64,000 bases of DNA from UBA6168 sp965222975 (GCA_965222975.1 CBDCVJ010000055.1:124001-188000); one strand, 5' to 3'. Positions 27,327-36,224 are shown, counted from the first letter of the stretch. Notes: a model not told the origin generated them from the letters alone. Numbers and translations are program-made.

Positions 27327-28370
27327 TTAATTGGCGGTCGGTGAATAGCCTGTCCCGAATTCCTTTCGGGAGTGAACGGTGGACGGAGCTTTCCGGAGCC
27401 GTTCTTCGATCTGCCCCATCACTGCCCACGCAACCCGCAGTGCTTCATGCCCTTCTTCCAAAGATACCGCTGGCTTTTCCCCGGTACGAATGGAGATGGC
27501 AAAAGATTTCAGTTCTTCCTGAATAGCATTCACTTGCTCAGCGTGCGGCATTTCCATGCTCAATATTTTTGTCCCACTTGAGGTTTGGAATTCAAACGAA
27601 CCAGGAGGTAATTCGGAAGCACCATCATGCTCTTGAAGGCGAATGACCTGCGCTTCTTTTTTTAAAAAATCCAAACCGAGGTAGGCATCCCGCTGAAACA
27701 GGCGAACTTTTCGCATCTGCTTCATGGAAATGCGGCTGGCTGTCAAATTGGCTACACAGCCATTCTCGAATTCAATGCGGGCATTAGCAATATCAGGCGA
27801 GTCGCTGACCACAGGCACCCCACTAGCGCTGATGGCTTTGACCGGGGATTTCACCAAACTCAAAACAATGTCAATATCATGGATCATCAGGTCGAGTACC
27901 ACGGGTACATCGGTACCACGCGGGTTGAAAGTGGCGAGGCGATGGGCCTCTACGAACATGGGATCGAGGGCAATGCCTCTTACCGCCAAAAGGGCAGGGT
28001 TGAACCGCTCCACGTGACCGACCTGCACGGTGACGTTTCTGCCCTTTGCCAGTTTTATCAACTGGCTTGATTCATCAGGTGTCTGTGTAACGGGTTTTTC
28101 AATAAAAACATGCTTGCCGCATTGGATGGCTTTTTTCGCTAAATCAAAATGGGTTGTAGTCGGCGTTACAATATCAACTACATCTACCTCAGCAAGCATT
28201 TCTTCTAAACTGCAAAATGTGCGGACGTTCATTTGTCCACTTACCTGATTGGTCACCGAGGAGTCCGTGTCGTAGAAGCCAACCAAATGGAAGGCTTCAT
28301 TCAACTCCAATAGACATTTAAGGTGAATTTTTCCGAGGTGGCCTGCGCCGAGTACGCCGATTTTTAGCAT
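27327..28370 (-). CDS. Gfo/Idh/MocA-family oxidoreductase
   Basis: This gene encodes 347 aa, the usual length of the family. An N-terminal Rossmann fold has GAGHLG at 8-13. The family motif EKP is at 91-93, in VFIEKPVTQ. The C-terminal alpha/beta domain contains MIHDIDIVLSL, the region that usually lines the substrate pocket. Members use NAD(P) to oxidise or reduce sugars, inositols or related compounds; several act on nucleotide-activated amino sugars. The substrate cannot be told from the sequence. It is on the same strand as the FG-GAP lipoproteins but separated from them by the 150-bp repeat element, so co-transcription is uncertain. The start is the ATG at 28370-28368, close to the glycine motif. 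Confidence 0.88.
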   Translation of the reverse strand: MLKIGVLGAGHLGKIHLKCLLELNEAFHLVGFYDTDSSVTNQVSGQMNVRTFCSLEEMLAEVDVVDIVTPTTTHFDLAKKAIQCGKHVFIEKPVTQTPDESSQLIKLAKGRNVTVQVGHVERFNPALLAVRGIALDPMFVEAHRLATFNPRGTDVPVVLDLMIHDIDIVLSLVKSPVKAISASGVPVVSDSPDIANARIEFENGCVANLTASRISMKQMRKVRLFQRDAYLGLDFLKKEAQVIRLQEHDGASELPPGSFEFQTSSGTKILSMEMPHAEQVNAIQEELKSFAISIRTGEKPAVSLEEGHEALRVAWAVMGQIEERLRKAPSTVHSRKEFGTGYSPTAN

Positions 28371-28589
28371 AAAAAAAGGAATTGATTATTGGTTTTTCCA
28401 AAAGAGATGCCTTTGGAGGAGTTGGATTTGCAAAATTAGAATATGGGGCATCATTGCCATTCTTTTTTGCCCATATTTTACAAAAGTATGGTTGGGTTTT
28501 GGGCAGGGGTTATTTATTCCTAAAATTGTGAAACCAACCAAAAACAGTTAGCCATTATGAGATATTGCCTCCCTTTCCAGGCAACCATA

Positions 28590-28982
28590 ATTTTTCTATT
28601 AACACAGCAACCCTACCAAGCGGGTTGTATCACCTAAAATTAATGTCGAGTGGAAATACTTTCGCAAAAAAATTCGTCGTGCTGCGCTAATTAATGCTCA
28701 GTTTTTTGAAGGAATTACGCCCGAAAAATTATTTAAAACAAGGAATGGCGACCAATCTATAAATTATTCAGCAAAGGCTCATTACCGTACACTTTTGAAA
28801 ACGACCGATTTTCAAGCCTGAGAGAAAGAACATTTTAGAGAGAGGTTTGTGTTTTTTTGGCCTGAAAACGTGTTTGAAATAAAAAGTGTACGGTAGAGAA
28901 AGCAAAGGGCAATTCCTTTTTGCCAAACGTAGCAGACATGACAATTTCTGAAATCGCTGATTTTATCGGAGCCAAATGCCAT
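28590..28982 (+). pseudogene. Decayed coding remnant split by an inverted-repeat element
   Basis: One frame left of the element reads without a stop through KYFRKKIRRAALINAQFFEG and ends ...INYSAKAH at the element. After the element, a frame reads EKAKGNSFLPNVADMTIS and ends at a stop near 28,998. There are stops on both sides and no start, so this looks like a broken gene with a short element (28783-28895) inserted. The family is not recognised and chance open frames are possible. Confidence 0.3.
28783..28895. repeat. 113-bp MITE-like element with perfect 14-bp terminal inverted repeats
   Basis: TACCGTACACTTTT (28783-28796) and AAAAGTGTACGGTA (28882-28895) are perfect complements. TTTTCA...GGCCTGAAAA provides inner, imperfect pairing. 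No coding capacity. The surrounding 28,371-29,388 gap otherwise shows only degraded coding-like sequence and no promoter I could identify. Confidence 0.82.
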
Positions 28983-29388
28983 TATGCGACAACTATTTAG
29001 ATTAGAATATTTATCAAGCATCCGATTTTTTTGGCCAAAAGAATTTTATTCCAAAACTGGATGAATTTTTATATGAAAACGAAACGATTGTCATAAAACA
29101 CACACTTACACGATACATAATTTCACAATAAGCAGAAATGATGTTCTCCTCCTTTTCCTTGAACCCGCCAACCAAACCCATTTTATCAAGTCACAGAAAA
29201 TGCATTTTCAACTTGCCTTATTGCAATAAATATTTCATGGAATGCCCACAGATTGCTACCTTCACCGCCCTAAAACATTACCTGACATTATTTCCATTCA
29301 CAAATTGATACCTGGGGACACGGAGCGCTATAAACCCGACCATACTTGTCCACATGTATTAAAATGAACCATTAATCTTAATTTCATT

Positions 29389-31185
29389 ATGAAAAAAAAT
29401 TACTCTTTATTCTTTTTTATTTTTTCCATGTTTTTTGCTTTTCAGGTCAATGCCCAGTCTCCTCGGATGGTATTGATAGAAGAAGCTACCCAGGCATCCT
29501 GCCCTCCCTGTGCTTCCTTGAATCCTGTCTTACAAGACTTTGTGAATACAAATTCAGACAAAGTCGTTTTCCTTGGCTATCAGGTATGGTGGCCTGGTTT
29601 TGATCCCATGTATTTGGACAACGAGGAGGAAGTGAGAGAGCGGGTAGGCGACTACTATGGTTTTGGGTTTGCTCCACAGATCACTATGCAGGGATCATTT
29701 GTAACTGGTGGACAAAATGCCGGATCAATAGGCAACTTGAACCAAGCCAAGATTGATGCTATTGGTGATGAAGAGTCTGAGTTTGACATGGCCATCAGTG
29801 CAGAAATTCGCAACGGCGAACTAAAAGTTTCAGGCAGTGTAGATGCTACTAAGGATGTGTCTGGTGATCTGCGCTTACGCATTGCTGTTGTTGAGCATAT
29901 TATCCATATTAGCGATGCTCCTGGCGGTACTAACGGCGAAACAGAGTACCACAATGTTTTCAAAAAATTCCTTGGCGGGCCAGCTGGTATTGACCTGGAA
30001 AATTCTTGGGCTCCAGGCGACACGCTTGATATAGAAGAATCCTTCGATCTCACTACCTTGAATATCTATAATTATGATGAAATCCAAGTAATTGCTTTTA
30101 TTCAAAACGATAACGATAAATATATACACCAAGCAACAATAGCTAAAGATGTACCTATTGTGTATGACTATGCCAATAATGTAAAAGCATTGGATGTTGC
30201 TGGCTTACCAGCTAAAGTTTGTTCAGGCATGCAATCTTTGTCTCCAACTATTTCAATGATAAACATTGCTTCTGATGAATTGACTTCAGCTACTATTGTT
30301 TATGATGTAAATGGTGGCCCAGCTGAAGTTTATAATTGGACAGGATCAGTAGGAAGCCTTGAAACGGAAGAAGTAACCCTTCCTCCTATTTCTTTTGACG
30401 CTGTAGCATCTAATATCATTAACTTTCAAGTGACTGCCCCTAATGGTATGGCAGATGAATTCGAAACTGACAACCAAGCCTCGTCTGCCGAGGTTGTGCT
30501 ATCACCAACTTCTGAGGCATTTGTTATAGTTGAAATCCAAACCGACGCCTTTGCAGATGAAACTTATTGGGAAGTTCGGGACGGCGCTGGCGAGGTAGTC
30601 GATTGGGGAGGCAATCCAAATGTTGGTACAGACAACATTGGCACCAATAACTTCCCTGCTCCTTCTCACGCTGATATGTACGACGACAATACCCTTTATA
30701 CAGATACAGTAAACATTCTGTCTTTAGATTGTTTCACCTTTCATATTACTGATTACTTCGGTGACGGGTTAAGACTTCCCTATTCTGGCCCTCCAACATT
30801 CTACAGGGTTATGGATAACAATGGAAATATTATAATAGAAAGTGCTAATAATAATCCGTCCTTTGTCGAGGAAATGTCTGATTACGAAGGGACTGGTGTA
30901 AATAGCGCTAAAGAATTGACCGCTGTTACCCAGCTGAATTTCTTCCCCAACCCAGCCGCTAATAAAGTGACCGCTTCTTTTGACTTGACCGAAACTTTGG
31001 ACAACGTGATGATCGAAGTCTCCAACATCGTTGGGCAACAAGTAATGACCCAAGCCGTAGGTACTTTGACCACAGGAACACAACAATTTACGTTGGACAT
31101 TTCTGACCTGCAAAGCGGCCTCTACTTGGTAACCATCAGCAATGGTGATAAAATTGTTAGTAGCAAATTGCAAGTTCAAAAATAA
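29389..31185 (+). CDS. T9SS-exported thioredoxin-fold (Omp28-like) protein
   Basis: This gene encodes 598 aa. Signal peptide 1-23 (VNAQ). A thioredoxin-like domain follows at once, with CPPC at 38-41 in the context EEATQASCPPCASLNP, typical of Omp28-related proteins. Beta-sandwich domains occupy the middle. The end (about 515-598) is a type A T9SS sorting domain (LNFFPNPAANKV ... LYLVTISNGDKI). The protein should be exported and held at the surface. The CxxC pair suggests thiol redox or disulfide handling, but this is not proven for the family. The ATG at 29389 starts directly at the signal peptide. A strong terminator follows at 31237-31274. Confidence 0.88.
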   Translation: MKKNYSLFFFIFSMFFAFQVNAQSPRMVLIEEATQASCPPCASLNPVLQDFVNTNSDKVVFLGYQVWWPGFDPMYLDNEEEVRERVGDYYGFGFAPQITMQGSFVTGGQNAGSIGNLNQAKIDAIGDEESEFDMAISAEIRNGELKVSGSVDATKDVSGDLRLRIAVVEHIIHISDAPGGTNGETEYHNVFKKFLGGPAGIDLENSWAPGDTLDIEESFDLTTLNIYNYDEIQVIAFIQNDNDKYIHQATIAKDVPIVYDYANNVKALDVAGLPAKVCSGMQSLSPTISMINIASDELTSATIVYDVNGGPAEVYNWTGSVGSLETEEVTLPPISFDAVASNIINFQVTAPNGMADEFETDNQASSAEVVLSPTSEAFVIVEIQTDAFADETYWEVRDGAGEVVDWGGNPNVGTDNIGTNNFPAPSHADMYDDNTLYTDTVNILSLDCFTFHITDYFGDGLRLPYSGPPTFYRVMDNNGNIIIESANNNPSFVEEMSDYEGTGVNSAKELTAVTQLNFFPNPAANKVTASFDLTETLDNVMIEVSNIVGQQVMTQAVGTLTTGTQQFTLDISDLQSGLYLVTISNGDKIVSSKLQVQK

Positions 31186-31236
31186 CCGCACAGTGGAAGG
31201 CTTATTGCTCCTGGCGGGTGAGGGCCAATTAAATAC

Positions 31237-31274
31237 AAAGGTCATTCAGAATTATTTCTGGATGACCTTTTTTT
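31237..31274 (+). terminator. Rho-independent terminator after the Omp28-like gene
   Basis: AAAGGTCATTCAG pairs with CTGGATGACCTTT and a run of Ts follows. It lies 52 bases after the stop codon at 31185. Confidence 0.88.
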
Positions 31275-31277
31275 ATT

Positions 31278-31432
31278 ACTGGACTTTTGACATAGATGCT
31301 TTTTCTGACAGGATCAACAAGATTTACAGGATTTTAATTTTATAAATTTTTGATTTTCAAAAATTTATAAAATCATGTTAATCATGTGCATCCTGTCAGA
31401 AAGAAAATAACTGCCCATGTCAAAAGTCCAGT
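31278..31432. repeat. Triple nested palindrome element
   Basis: Three concentric inverted repeats: a perfect 16-bp outer pair (ACTGGACTTTTGACAT, 31278-31293 and 31417-31432), a perfect 13-bp middle pair (TTTCTGACAGGAT, 31302-31314 and 31390-31402), and an inner AT-rich palindrome at 31337-31373 around TTTTTGATTTTCAAAAA. The middle words (GACAGGATCAACAAG, TTTACAGGATTTT) resemble dispersed repeats I associate with Bacteroidota gaps. Confidence 0.88.
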
Positions 31433-31615
31433 TTTTTTATTAGGCTTTATTCGGTTGTTGGTTGAGGGCACCACATATAAAACTATTTCAGAACAATGGT
31501 CTATTAAATACCGCTTTCCTCTTCGAGCATCACAGCCTTAAATTCTATTTCGTTCATTTTATTTGGCCACTACTTATACCATCTTCCGAAAAAAGTTTTT
31601 TTTAAAAACAACCTG

Positions 31616-31623
31616 TACTTTTG
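31616..31623 (+). promoter_or_regulatory. Probable -7 box TACTTTTG upstream of recN
   Basis: This TAnnTTTG box is followed by CCGCCC and lies 91 bases before the recN ATG. The -33 region is a T-rich run rather than a clear TTTG. Confidence 0.45.
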
Positions 31624-31636
31624 CCGCCCATAGAAA

Positions 31637-31713
31637 AGTGACGCGTGATGAGTATTCAGTGATTGGCGTTTATAGGCTGATCTCTGCTCACTACACGAAT
31701 CGCTAATCACCGC
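31637..31713. repeat. Degenerate word palindrome before recN
   Basis: CAGTGATTGGCG on the left pairs imperfectly with CGCTAATCACCG on the right, and GTGACGCGTGATGAG repeats the GTGA word. It lies in the presumed 5' untranslated region of recN. Confidence 0.45.
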
Positions 31714-31714
31714 C

Positions 31715-33376
31715 ATGATAAAAAAGCTTTCCATCCGCAACTATGCCATCATCGAGGAACTCCAGATCAACTTCCCCGAAGGGCTGACCATTATCACAGG
31801 TGAAACAGGCGCGGGCAAGTCCATCTTACTGGGGGCACTTGGCCTCATCATGGGCGAGCGGGCTGACTCCAAATCACTATATGACGAATCGCAGAAATGC
31901 ATTATTGAAGGTGTTTTTGAGGTGAATAAATATCGGCTGCAACCTTTTTTTGAGGAGAACGATTTGGATTATTCGCCAGAATGCCTGATCCGCAGGGAAC
32001 TTTCCCCCACTGGAAAATCAAGGGCTTTTGTGAATGACACCCCTGTCCGGCTCGAAACGCTAAAAAAATTGACAGGCGCATTGATTGACCTGCACGAGCA
32101 GTTCGACACGCTCGACATCCACCGTGTATCCTTCCAACTCCGCATGATAGATGCACTGGCCAACAACAACGACCTGCTGCACGAGTACCAAAGCCATTAT
32201 AAAAAATTCACCATAGATAAGCGGAAACGCCAACAACTCATCGAGCAGAACGAGCGCTCGTCCCAAGAGACCGACTTCCTTCAATTCCAATTGGCTGAAT
32301 TCAATGAAGCGGCACTTGAAGCCAATGAACAAGAAAAACTCGAATCCGAACTCAACCAACTCACCAACGCCGAAGAAATCAAAACCAACCTATCCGCTGC
32401 CTTTCGTAACCTCACCGACGGCGAAGCACCACTCACTGGGCAGTTGCAGGAATTGGTTCGCCAGATAGCTGAAGTGAAAAAATTTCATCCAGATGTACCA
32501 GCCCTTCACCAGCGGCTGGAAAGTTTATTAGTGGAAATGGAAGACATCGCCGGAGAGTTCGAAAAAGTGGCTGAAGGCACCGAGTTTGACCCCGAGCGTA
32601 TTTCCGTCATCCAAACCCGGCTCGACCAGATTTACCGCCTGCAACATAAGCACCGGGTCAAAACAGTGCAAGAACTCCTTGAAATACAGTCATCTATAGA
32701 AACCAAACTCTCCGACATCGGCGACCTCTCCGCCGAAATAGAAGCCCTCGAAAAAAGCATTGCTGCACAAGAAAAAAACCTCCACAGCATCGCCCGGCAG
32801 CTTTCAGAAAAGCGGAAAAAATCAGCTCCCGGTTTCACTAAAAAAGTCCTTTCCCAACTCCGCCAATTGGCCATGCCGCATACCCGTTTCGAGGTGGAAT
32901 TCAAGGAACTCGGCCACCTCTCTCCTACTGGCACCGACGATGTAAGTTTCCTCTTTGCCGCTAACCCTGGCAGTCGTTTGCAACAAATCAAAGACGTGGC
33001 CTCTGGAGGTGAACTGAGCCGCTTGACATTGGTGACCAAATCGCTCGTAGCTTCTGCCATCCCGCTCCCCACCTTGATTTTTGATGAAATAGATACTGGC
33101 ATTTCCGGCGATGTGTCGTTGAAAATGGGCAACATATTGCGTCAATTGTCCAACCATCATCAGGTCATCAACATCACCCACTCCCCACAAATTGCTTCGC
33201 AGGCCGACGCCCATTATTTTGTCTATAAAAAAGTGGATAGGCATAGCACCGTCACCAAAGTGAAACTCCTGAATGACGACGAACGGGTGCGCTCCATCGC
33301 CGTAATGTTGAGCCAAAACCCACCGAGCGAATCGGCCTTGCAGAATGCGAGAGAGTTGATGGGGTTGGCAGTATAG
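31715..33376 (+). CDS. recN: DNA repair protein RecN
   Basis: This gene encodes 553 aa, normal for RecN, an SMC-like ATPase in double-strand break repair. Walker A GETGAGKS is at 29-36 and the N-terminus IRNYAIIEEL is typical. A long coiled-coil arm occupies about 150-370. The ABC signature is SGGELSRLTL (about 429-438) and Walker B is TLIFDEIDTGISG (about 450-462). The protein is cytoplasmic. It has its own likely promoter box at 31616. The small toxin-antitoxin pair follows 63 bases later. Nothing is missing in the motifs, so the gene looks functional. Confidence 0.96.
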   Translation: MIKKLSIRNYAIIEELQINFPEGLTIITGETGAGKSILLGALGLIMGERADSKSLYDESQKCIIEGVFEVNKYRLQPFFEENDLDYSPECLIRRELSPTGKSRAFVNDTPVRLETLKKLTGALIDLHEQFDTLDIHRVSFQLRMIDALANNNDLLHEYQSHYKKFTIDKRKRQQLIEQNERSSQETDFLQFQLAEFNEAALEANEQEKLESELNQLTNAEEIKTNLSAAFRNLTDGEAPLTGQLQELVRQIAEVKKFHPDVPALHQRLESLLVEMEDIAGEFEKVAEGTEFDPERISVIQTRLDQIYRLQHKHRVKTVQELLEIQSSIETKLSDIGDLSAEIEALEKSIAAQEKNLHSIARQLSEKRKKSAPGFTKKVLSQLRQLAMPHTRFEVEFKELGHLSPTGTDDVSFLFAANPGSRLQQIKDVASGGELSRLTLVTKSLVASAIPLPTLIFDEIDTGISGDVSLKMGNILRQLSNHHQVINITHSPQIASQADAHYFVYKKVDRHSTVTKVKLLNDDERVRSIAVMLSQNPPSESALQNARELMGLAV

Positions 33377-33439
33377 CACTCATTTTCGAAGTTTTTCCGT
33401 TATTTTTACAGAACATTATTTAGTCAAAAACAGAATCGT

Positions 33440-33691
33440 ATGTCAACCGCAGAAATAAAAAATGACTTGCACCGCATGGTCGTAGAAACAGAAGACATCA
33501 ACATCTTGCAAAAGATTAAAGCCATTTTTAACAGCCTTATCAAGGACGAATCAAGCGCAGACTGGTGGGACATCATCAGCGATCATGAAAAAGCATCTAT
33601 CAAAAAGGGCCTGCAACAATTGAAAAATGGGGAACGCATCCCACACGCTGAAGTGCGTAAAGAGATCAATGAGCTTTTAAAAAAGCAATAG
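33440..33691 (+). CDS. Probable antitoxin of a type II toxin-antitoxin pair
   Basis: This gene encodes 83 aa, small and charged, mostly helical. A helix-rich N-terminal half is followed by DHEKASIKKGLQQLKNGERIPHAEV and a lysine-rich end. The D...IKKGLxQLxxGExIPHxEV pattern is what I expect in antitoxins that accompany RelE/ParE-like toxins in Bacteroidota. The toxin candidate starts 15 bases downstream. The protein would bind and neutralise the toxin and probably repress its own promoter. The assignment rests on the pattern and the neighbour. Confidence 0.75.
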   Translation: MSTAEIKNDLHRMVVETEDINILQKIKAIFNSLIKDESSADWWDIISDHEKASIKKGLQQLKNGERIPHAEVRKEINELLKKQ

Positions 33692-33706
33692 TTAAATTCA
33701 ATAACG

Positions 33707-33991
33707 ATGAACCAAATTTACTGGTCTGCAGAAGCAAAAGACACCTATGCTGCTATCCTAAACTACGTAATGAACAATTTCCCTTTAGATGTCGCCATTG
33801 AAATGGACGATAAAGTTGAAAGACTCATAAAGTCATTAGAAACCAACAGTCATTTATGTCCTCCTTCCTTGCAAATTCAGGGAATTCGTCGGTGTGTGAT
33901 AACAAAGCAATTGTCCTTAGCTTATCGAACTGACGGAAATGAAATTGAATTAATCGCCTTTTTTGACAATAGAATGCAGCACCCTTTTTGA
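33707..33991 (+). CDS. RelE/ParE-family toxin
   Basis: This gene encodes 94 aa. The N-terminus (QIYWSAEAKDTYAAILNYV) matches the helical hairpin that opens RelE/ParE toxins, and the C-terminus has the typical beta strands (RRCVITKQLSLAYRTDG, IELIAFFDNRM). RelE-like proteins cleave mRNA at the ribosome and ParE-like proteins poison gyrase; the sequence does not decide between them. The gene is 15 bases after the antitoxin candidate, a normal antitoxin-first order. No truncation is visible. Confidence 0.82.
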   Translation: MNQIYWSAEAKDTYAAILNYVMNNFPLDVAIEMDDKVERLIKSLETNSHLCPPSLQIQGIRRCVITKQLSLAYRTDGNEIELIAFFDNRMQHPF

Positions 33992-34096
33992 GAATATTTA
34001 ATTTATCGCTATAAAGTTAAGCCAAAGCCAACGAGTTCGCATTGCCGAACACGAATGAGCAGGTAGGATTGCTGGTGAATATGTTACAGTTTTTTC

Positions 34097-34104
34097 TATT
34101 TTTG
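34097..34104 (+). promoter_or_regulatory. Probable -7 box TATTTTTG upstream of the CBS gene
   Basis: This TAnnTTTG match is followed by CGCCC, 60 bases before the ATG at 34164. The -33 box is not clear. Confidence 0.45.
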
Positions 34105-34163
34105 CGCCCACCTCTGACATCTATCAGGACTTAACTAACTAATTCTTCTTTAAGCCAAAATAA

Positions 34164-34583
34164 ATGAACATCAAAATTGCTGACATCATGCACAAAAGCG
34201 TGGTGACTTCCGTACCTCATAAATCCCTTGGTCACATCAGGGACATCATGGCCAAAAACCACATCAGTTCCGTTCCCATCGTCAATTCAGATAACCAGCC
34301 CGTAGGTATCATCACCACCTCCGACCTTGCCAATGGGCACGACGACGGCACCCCTGTCAGCCACATCATGCCGGAACACGTTTACACCGTGCCGGCTTAC
34401 AACGATGTCCATATCGCTGCCCGCATCATGCGCAACCACCACATCCACCATGTAGTCGTCACCCATGAACATGAAATTGTCGGGGTAGTCAGTTCATTTG
34501 ATTTGCTGAAACTGGTGGAAGACCACCGCTTCGTGATGAAAAACCCGCCAACACCGTCAAAAAAAGGTAACAAGAGGGGATAA
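34164..34583 (+). CDS. Two-CBS-domain protein
   Basis: This gene encodes 139 aa, consisting almost entirely of two CBS motifs. The first (about 5-58) contains IMHKSVVTSVPHKSLGHIRD and HISSVPIVNSDNQPVGIIT. The second (about 64-120) contains IMPEHVYTVPAYNDVHIAAR and HHIHHVVVTHEHEIVGVVS. Such stand-alone pairs bind adenine nucleotides or related ligands and act as energy or stress sensors. The histidine-rich second half (HHIHHVVVTHEHE) could bind metal, by inference. It is a single gene with its own promoter box, convergent with the HepT gene. The C-terminus is short, basic and Pro-rich. Confidence 0.88.
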   Translation: MNIKIADIMHKSVVTSVPHKSLGHIRDIMAKNHISSVPIVNSDNQPVGIITTSDLANGHDDGTPVSHIMPEHVYTVPAYNDVHIAARIMRNHHIHHVVVTHEHEIVGVVSSFDLLKLVEDHRFVMKNPPTPSKKGNKRG

Positions 34584-34602
34584 TAGGAGGAAAGTGTGAC
34601 TA

Positions 34603-34953
34603 TCAATTATCTAACTGCAATCCATTTAAGATTTTATTTATAGCTGGTTTGAGTTGTGGGATACTTTTAAAAACTGTCTGTGTGACAATTTCCAAATCAA
34701 CATTCAAGTAATCGTGGATCAGTACGTCCCTCATACCTGCCATGTCTCGCCAAGGCACATTTGGATTTGCTGTTCTAATAGAATCACTCAATCTTTTGGT
34801 TGCTTCTCCTATCACTTCTAATTGCCGAATGCATCCATCTTGGACAAGGTTGCTCGATTGAAAGGCCTCAACTGACATTTGTTGAGTATAATCTTCAATC
34901 TTTTCGATGCATTGAAAAATATGCTCAAGGTACAGAATGTCTTTATTGATCAT
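34603..34953 (-). CDS. hepT: HepT-like toxin (HEPN ribonuclease family)
   Basis: This gene encodes 116 aa, all helical. It has the HEPN signature Rx4HxY as R75, H80 and Y82 in MRDVLIHDY. In characterised HepT/MntA pairs the toxin is a HEPN protein that the nucleotidyltransferase AMPylates at the Tyr of this motif. Its start overlaps the end of the antitoxin gene by four bases (ATGA at 34950-34953), the usual translational coupling. No key residue is missing. It lies tail to tail with the CBS gene. Confidence 0.87.
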   Translation of the reverse strand: MINKDILYLEHIFQCIEKIEDYTQQMSVEAFQSSNLVQDGCIRQLEVIGEATKRLSDSIRTANPNVPWRDMAGMRDVLIHDYLNVDLEIVTQTVFKSIPQLKPAINKILNGLQLDN

Positions 34954-35237
34954 GCTTGAGCTATTATTTGGAGATCTTGCAGAATTGCTTTTAGAAAAGC
35001 TGGGTGTAGGGAATTTCTTGTAACCAGATCTACTTTGCGGCCAAGGATTTCTGCCAATTCCCTTTTAATGCGGACAAATGTGAATATATCAATTGGATTT
35101 TTAAAAGAAATCAGAATATCAATATCACTGTCTGGCTTTTGCTCGTTTCTGGCAAAAGAACCAAAGAGGCCTATTTGCTCCACTGGATATTGCCGCAGAT
35201 AAGCATTGATTATATTGATTGATTCTTCTTTGGTCAT
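34950..35237 (-). CDS. mntA: MntA-like nucleotidyltransferase antitoxin
   Basis: This gene encodes 95 aa, the minimal nucleotidyltransferase fold. The signature GSx10DxD is present: G25-S26, then D38 and D40, within GLFGSFARNEQKPDSDIDI. A further acidic residue lies in KVDLVTR. In known systems the enzyme transfers AMP to the paired HEPN toxin and so neutralises it. It is the first gene of the two-gene unit and overlaps hepT by four bases. Confidence 0.87.
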   Translation of the reverse strand: MTKEESINIINAYLRQYPVEQIGLFGSFARNEQKPDSDIDILISFKNPIDIFTFVRIKRELAEILGRKVDLVTRNSLHPAFLKAILQDLQIIAQA

Positions 35238-35324
35238 TCTCTATACATTTTCTATTGAAACAAAAATAGTAACAAAGGTTTGTTAGCAAAAATTGTAGCC
35301 CTTTTAAAAATGACATAAATTTAA

Positions 35325-35852
35325 TCACCTTCTAAACAAACGCCATCGTAAATTCCTTTCCTCGGTCTCCTCCAAAAATTCAAACCCGTTTTTCTCCAAC
35401 ACCCGCTGCGATGCGACACCGTCTTTCAATGTATCGGCCATAACAGTCTGCACATCAGCATTTTGAAAGGCCCATTCCACCAGGCCATTGGTCGCTTCTG
35501 TCGCCAATCCACGCCCGGCATATCCTTCATCGACATAGTAGCCGATGAACAAATTTCCTTTCTCATCTGGCAGGCCTGAGAAACCAATACCTCCTACCAA
35601 CCTGTTTTCCGCAGGAAGGATCATCACCCAATGGGCATACCATTCATAATGCTTCGGGTGCTGCTCCACTCCGGGCAGGCAAATCTTTTCAATGGCATCG
35701 GGCACCTCAGCCCAAAAGTCTGGCTCTACGGCCATTTTGACTGGGACAAGGCCGAGTTCTTTCGCCAGTGGGATAGAGCCATTGATATATAATTGGAGTT
35801 GGGATTTATTTAAAGCCAGTAGCTGTAGACGCTGCGTCTTGATCATTGTCAT
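35325..35852 (-). CDS. GNAT N-acetyltransferase, RimJ/RimL type
   Basis: This gene encodes 175 aa. The opening TQRLQLLAL is typical of RimL-like GNATs. The acetyl-CoA site is GYAGRGLATEATNGLVEWAF (about 120-140), with IGYYVDEGYAGRG before it and VLEKNGFEFL (about 154-163) after it. It would acetylate an amino group of a protein N-terminus or small molecule using acetyl-CoA. The acceptor is unknown. ATGs at 35852 and 35846 are both possible and only two residues apart. It is an isolated gene on the minus strand. Confidence 0.85.
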   Translation of the reverse strand: MTMIKTQRLQLLALNKSQLQLYINGSIPLAKELGLVPVKMAVEPDFWAEVPDAIEKICLPGVEQHPKHYEWYAHWVMILPAENRLVGGIGFSGLPDEKGNLFIGYYVDEGYAGRGLATEATNGLVEWAFQNADVQTVMADTLKDGVASQRVLEKNGFEFLEETEERNLRWRLFRR

Positions 35853-35875
35853 TTTTTGAAAATTTAAATTTTACT

Positions 35876-35980
35876 ACCTCCCTTTTGTCATTCCCGACAG
35901 GGAATCTGTTCATGTAATAAGGACTGTCATAATGGCCATCCTCACTTGAACAGATCCTTTTCAGGATGACAAAAAGGGGG
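35876..35980. repeat. Inverted-repeat element with GTCATTCC word
   Basis: The left arm runs CCTCCCTTTTGTCATTCC then GGGAATCTGTTCA, and the right arm runs TTGAACAGATCC then GGATGACAAAAAGGGG. They pair imperfectly over about 35 positions around a loop of about 30 bases. The stretch 35,981-36,224 holds a short CCGGC...GCCGG hairpin near 36,068 and no gene. Confidence 0.72.
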
Positions 35981-36224
35981 AACAAAAAAGGAGTATTGAA
36001 AAGTTGCTTCTTAGAAAAATAGGGAATACCTCATCAAAAAGGCAATTCCTTATTGATGGGCAATCCCGGCAGGACGCCGGAAGGAGATATATGATAAGTT
36101 AATTTTCAGCGGCAATATTTTCGGAAGCGAAAATAGAAAAAAAACCATGTTTTTATTTCAGATAAGGTTTTCTGTTTGTCCTATCTTCACACCAATTATC
36201 TTTTAACTATATGAGTTCAATTAA

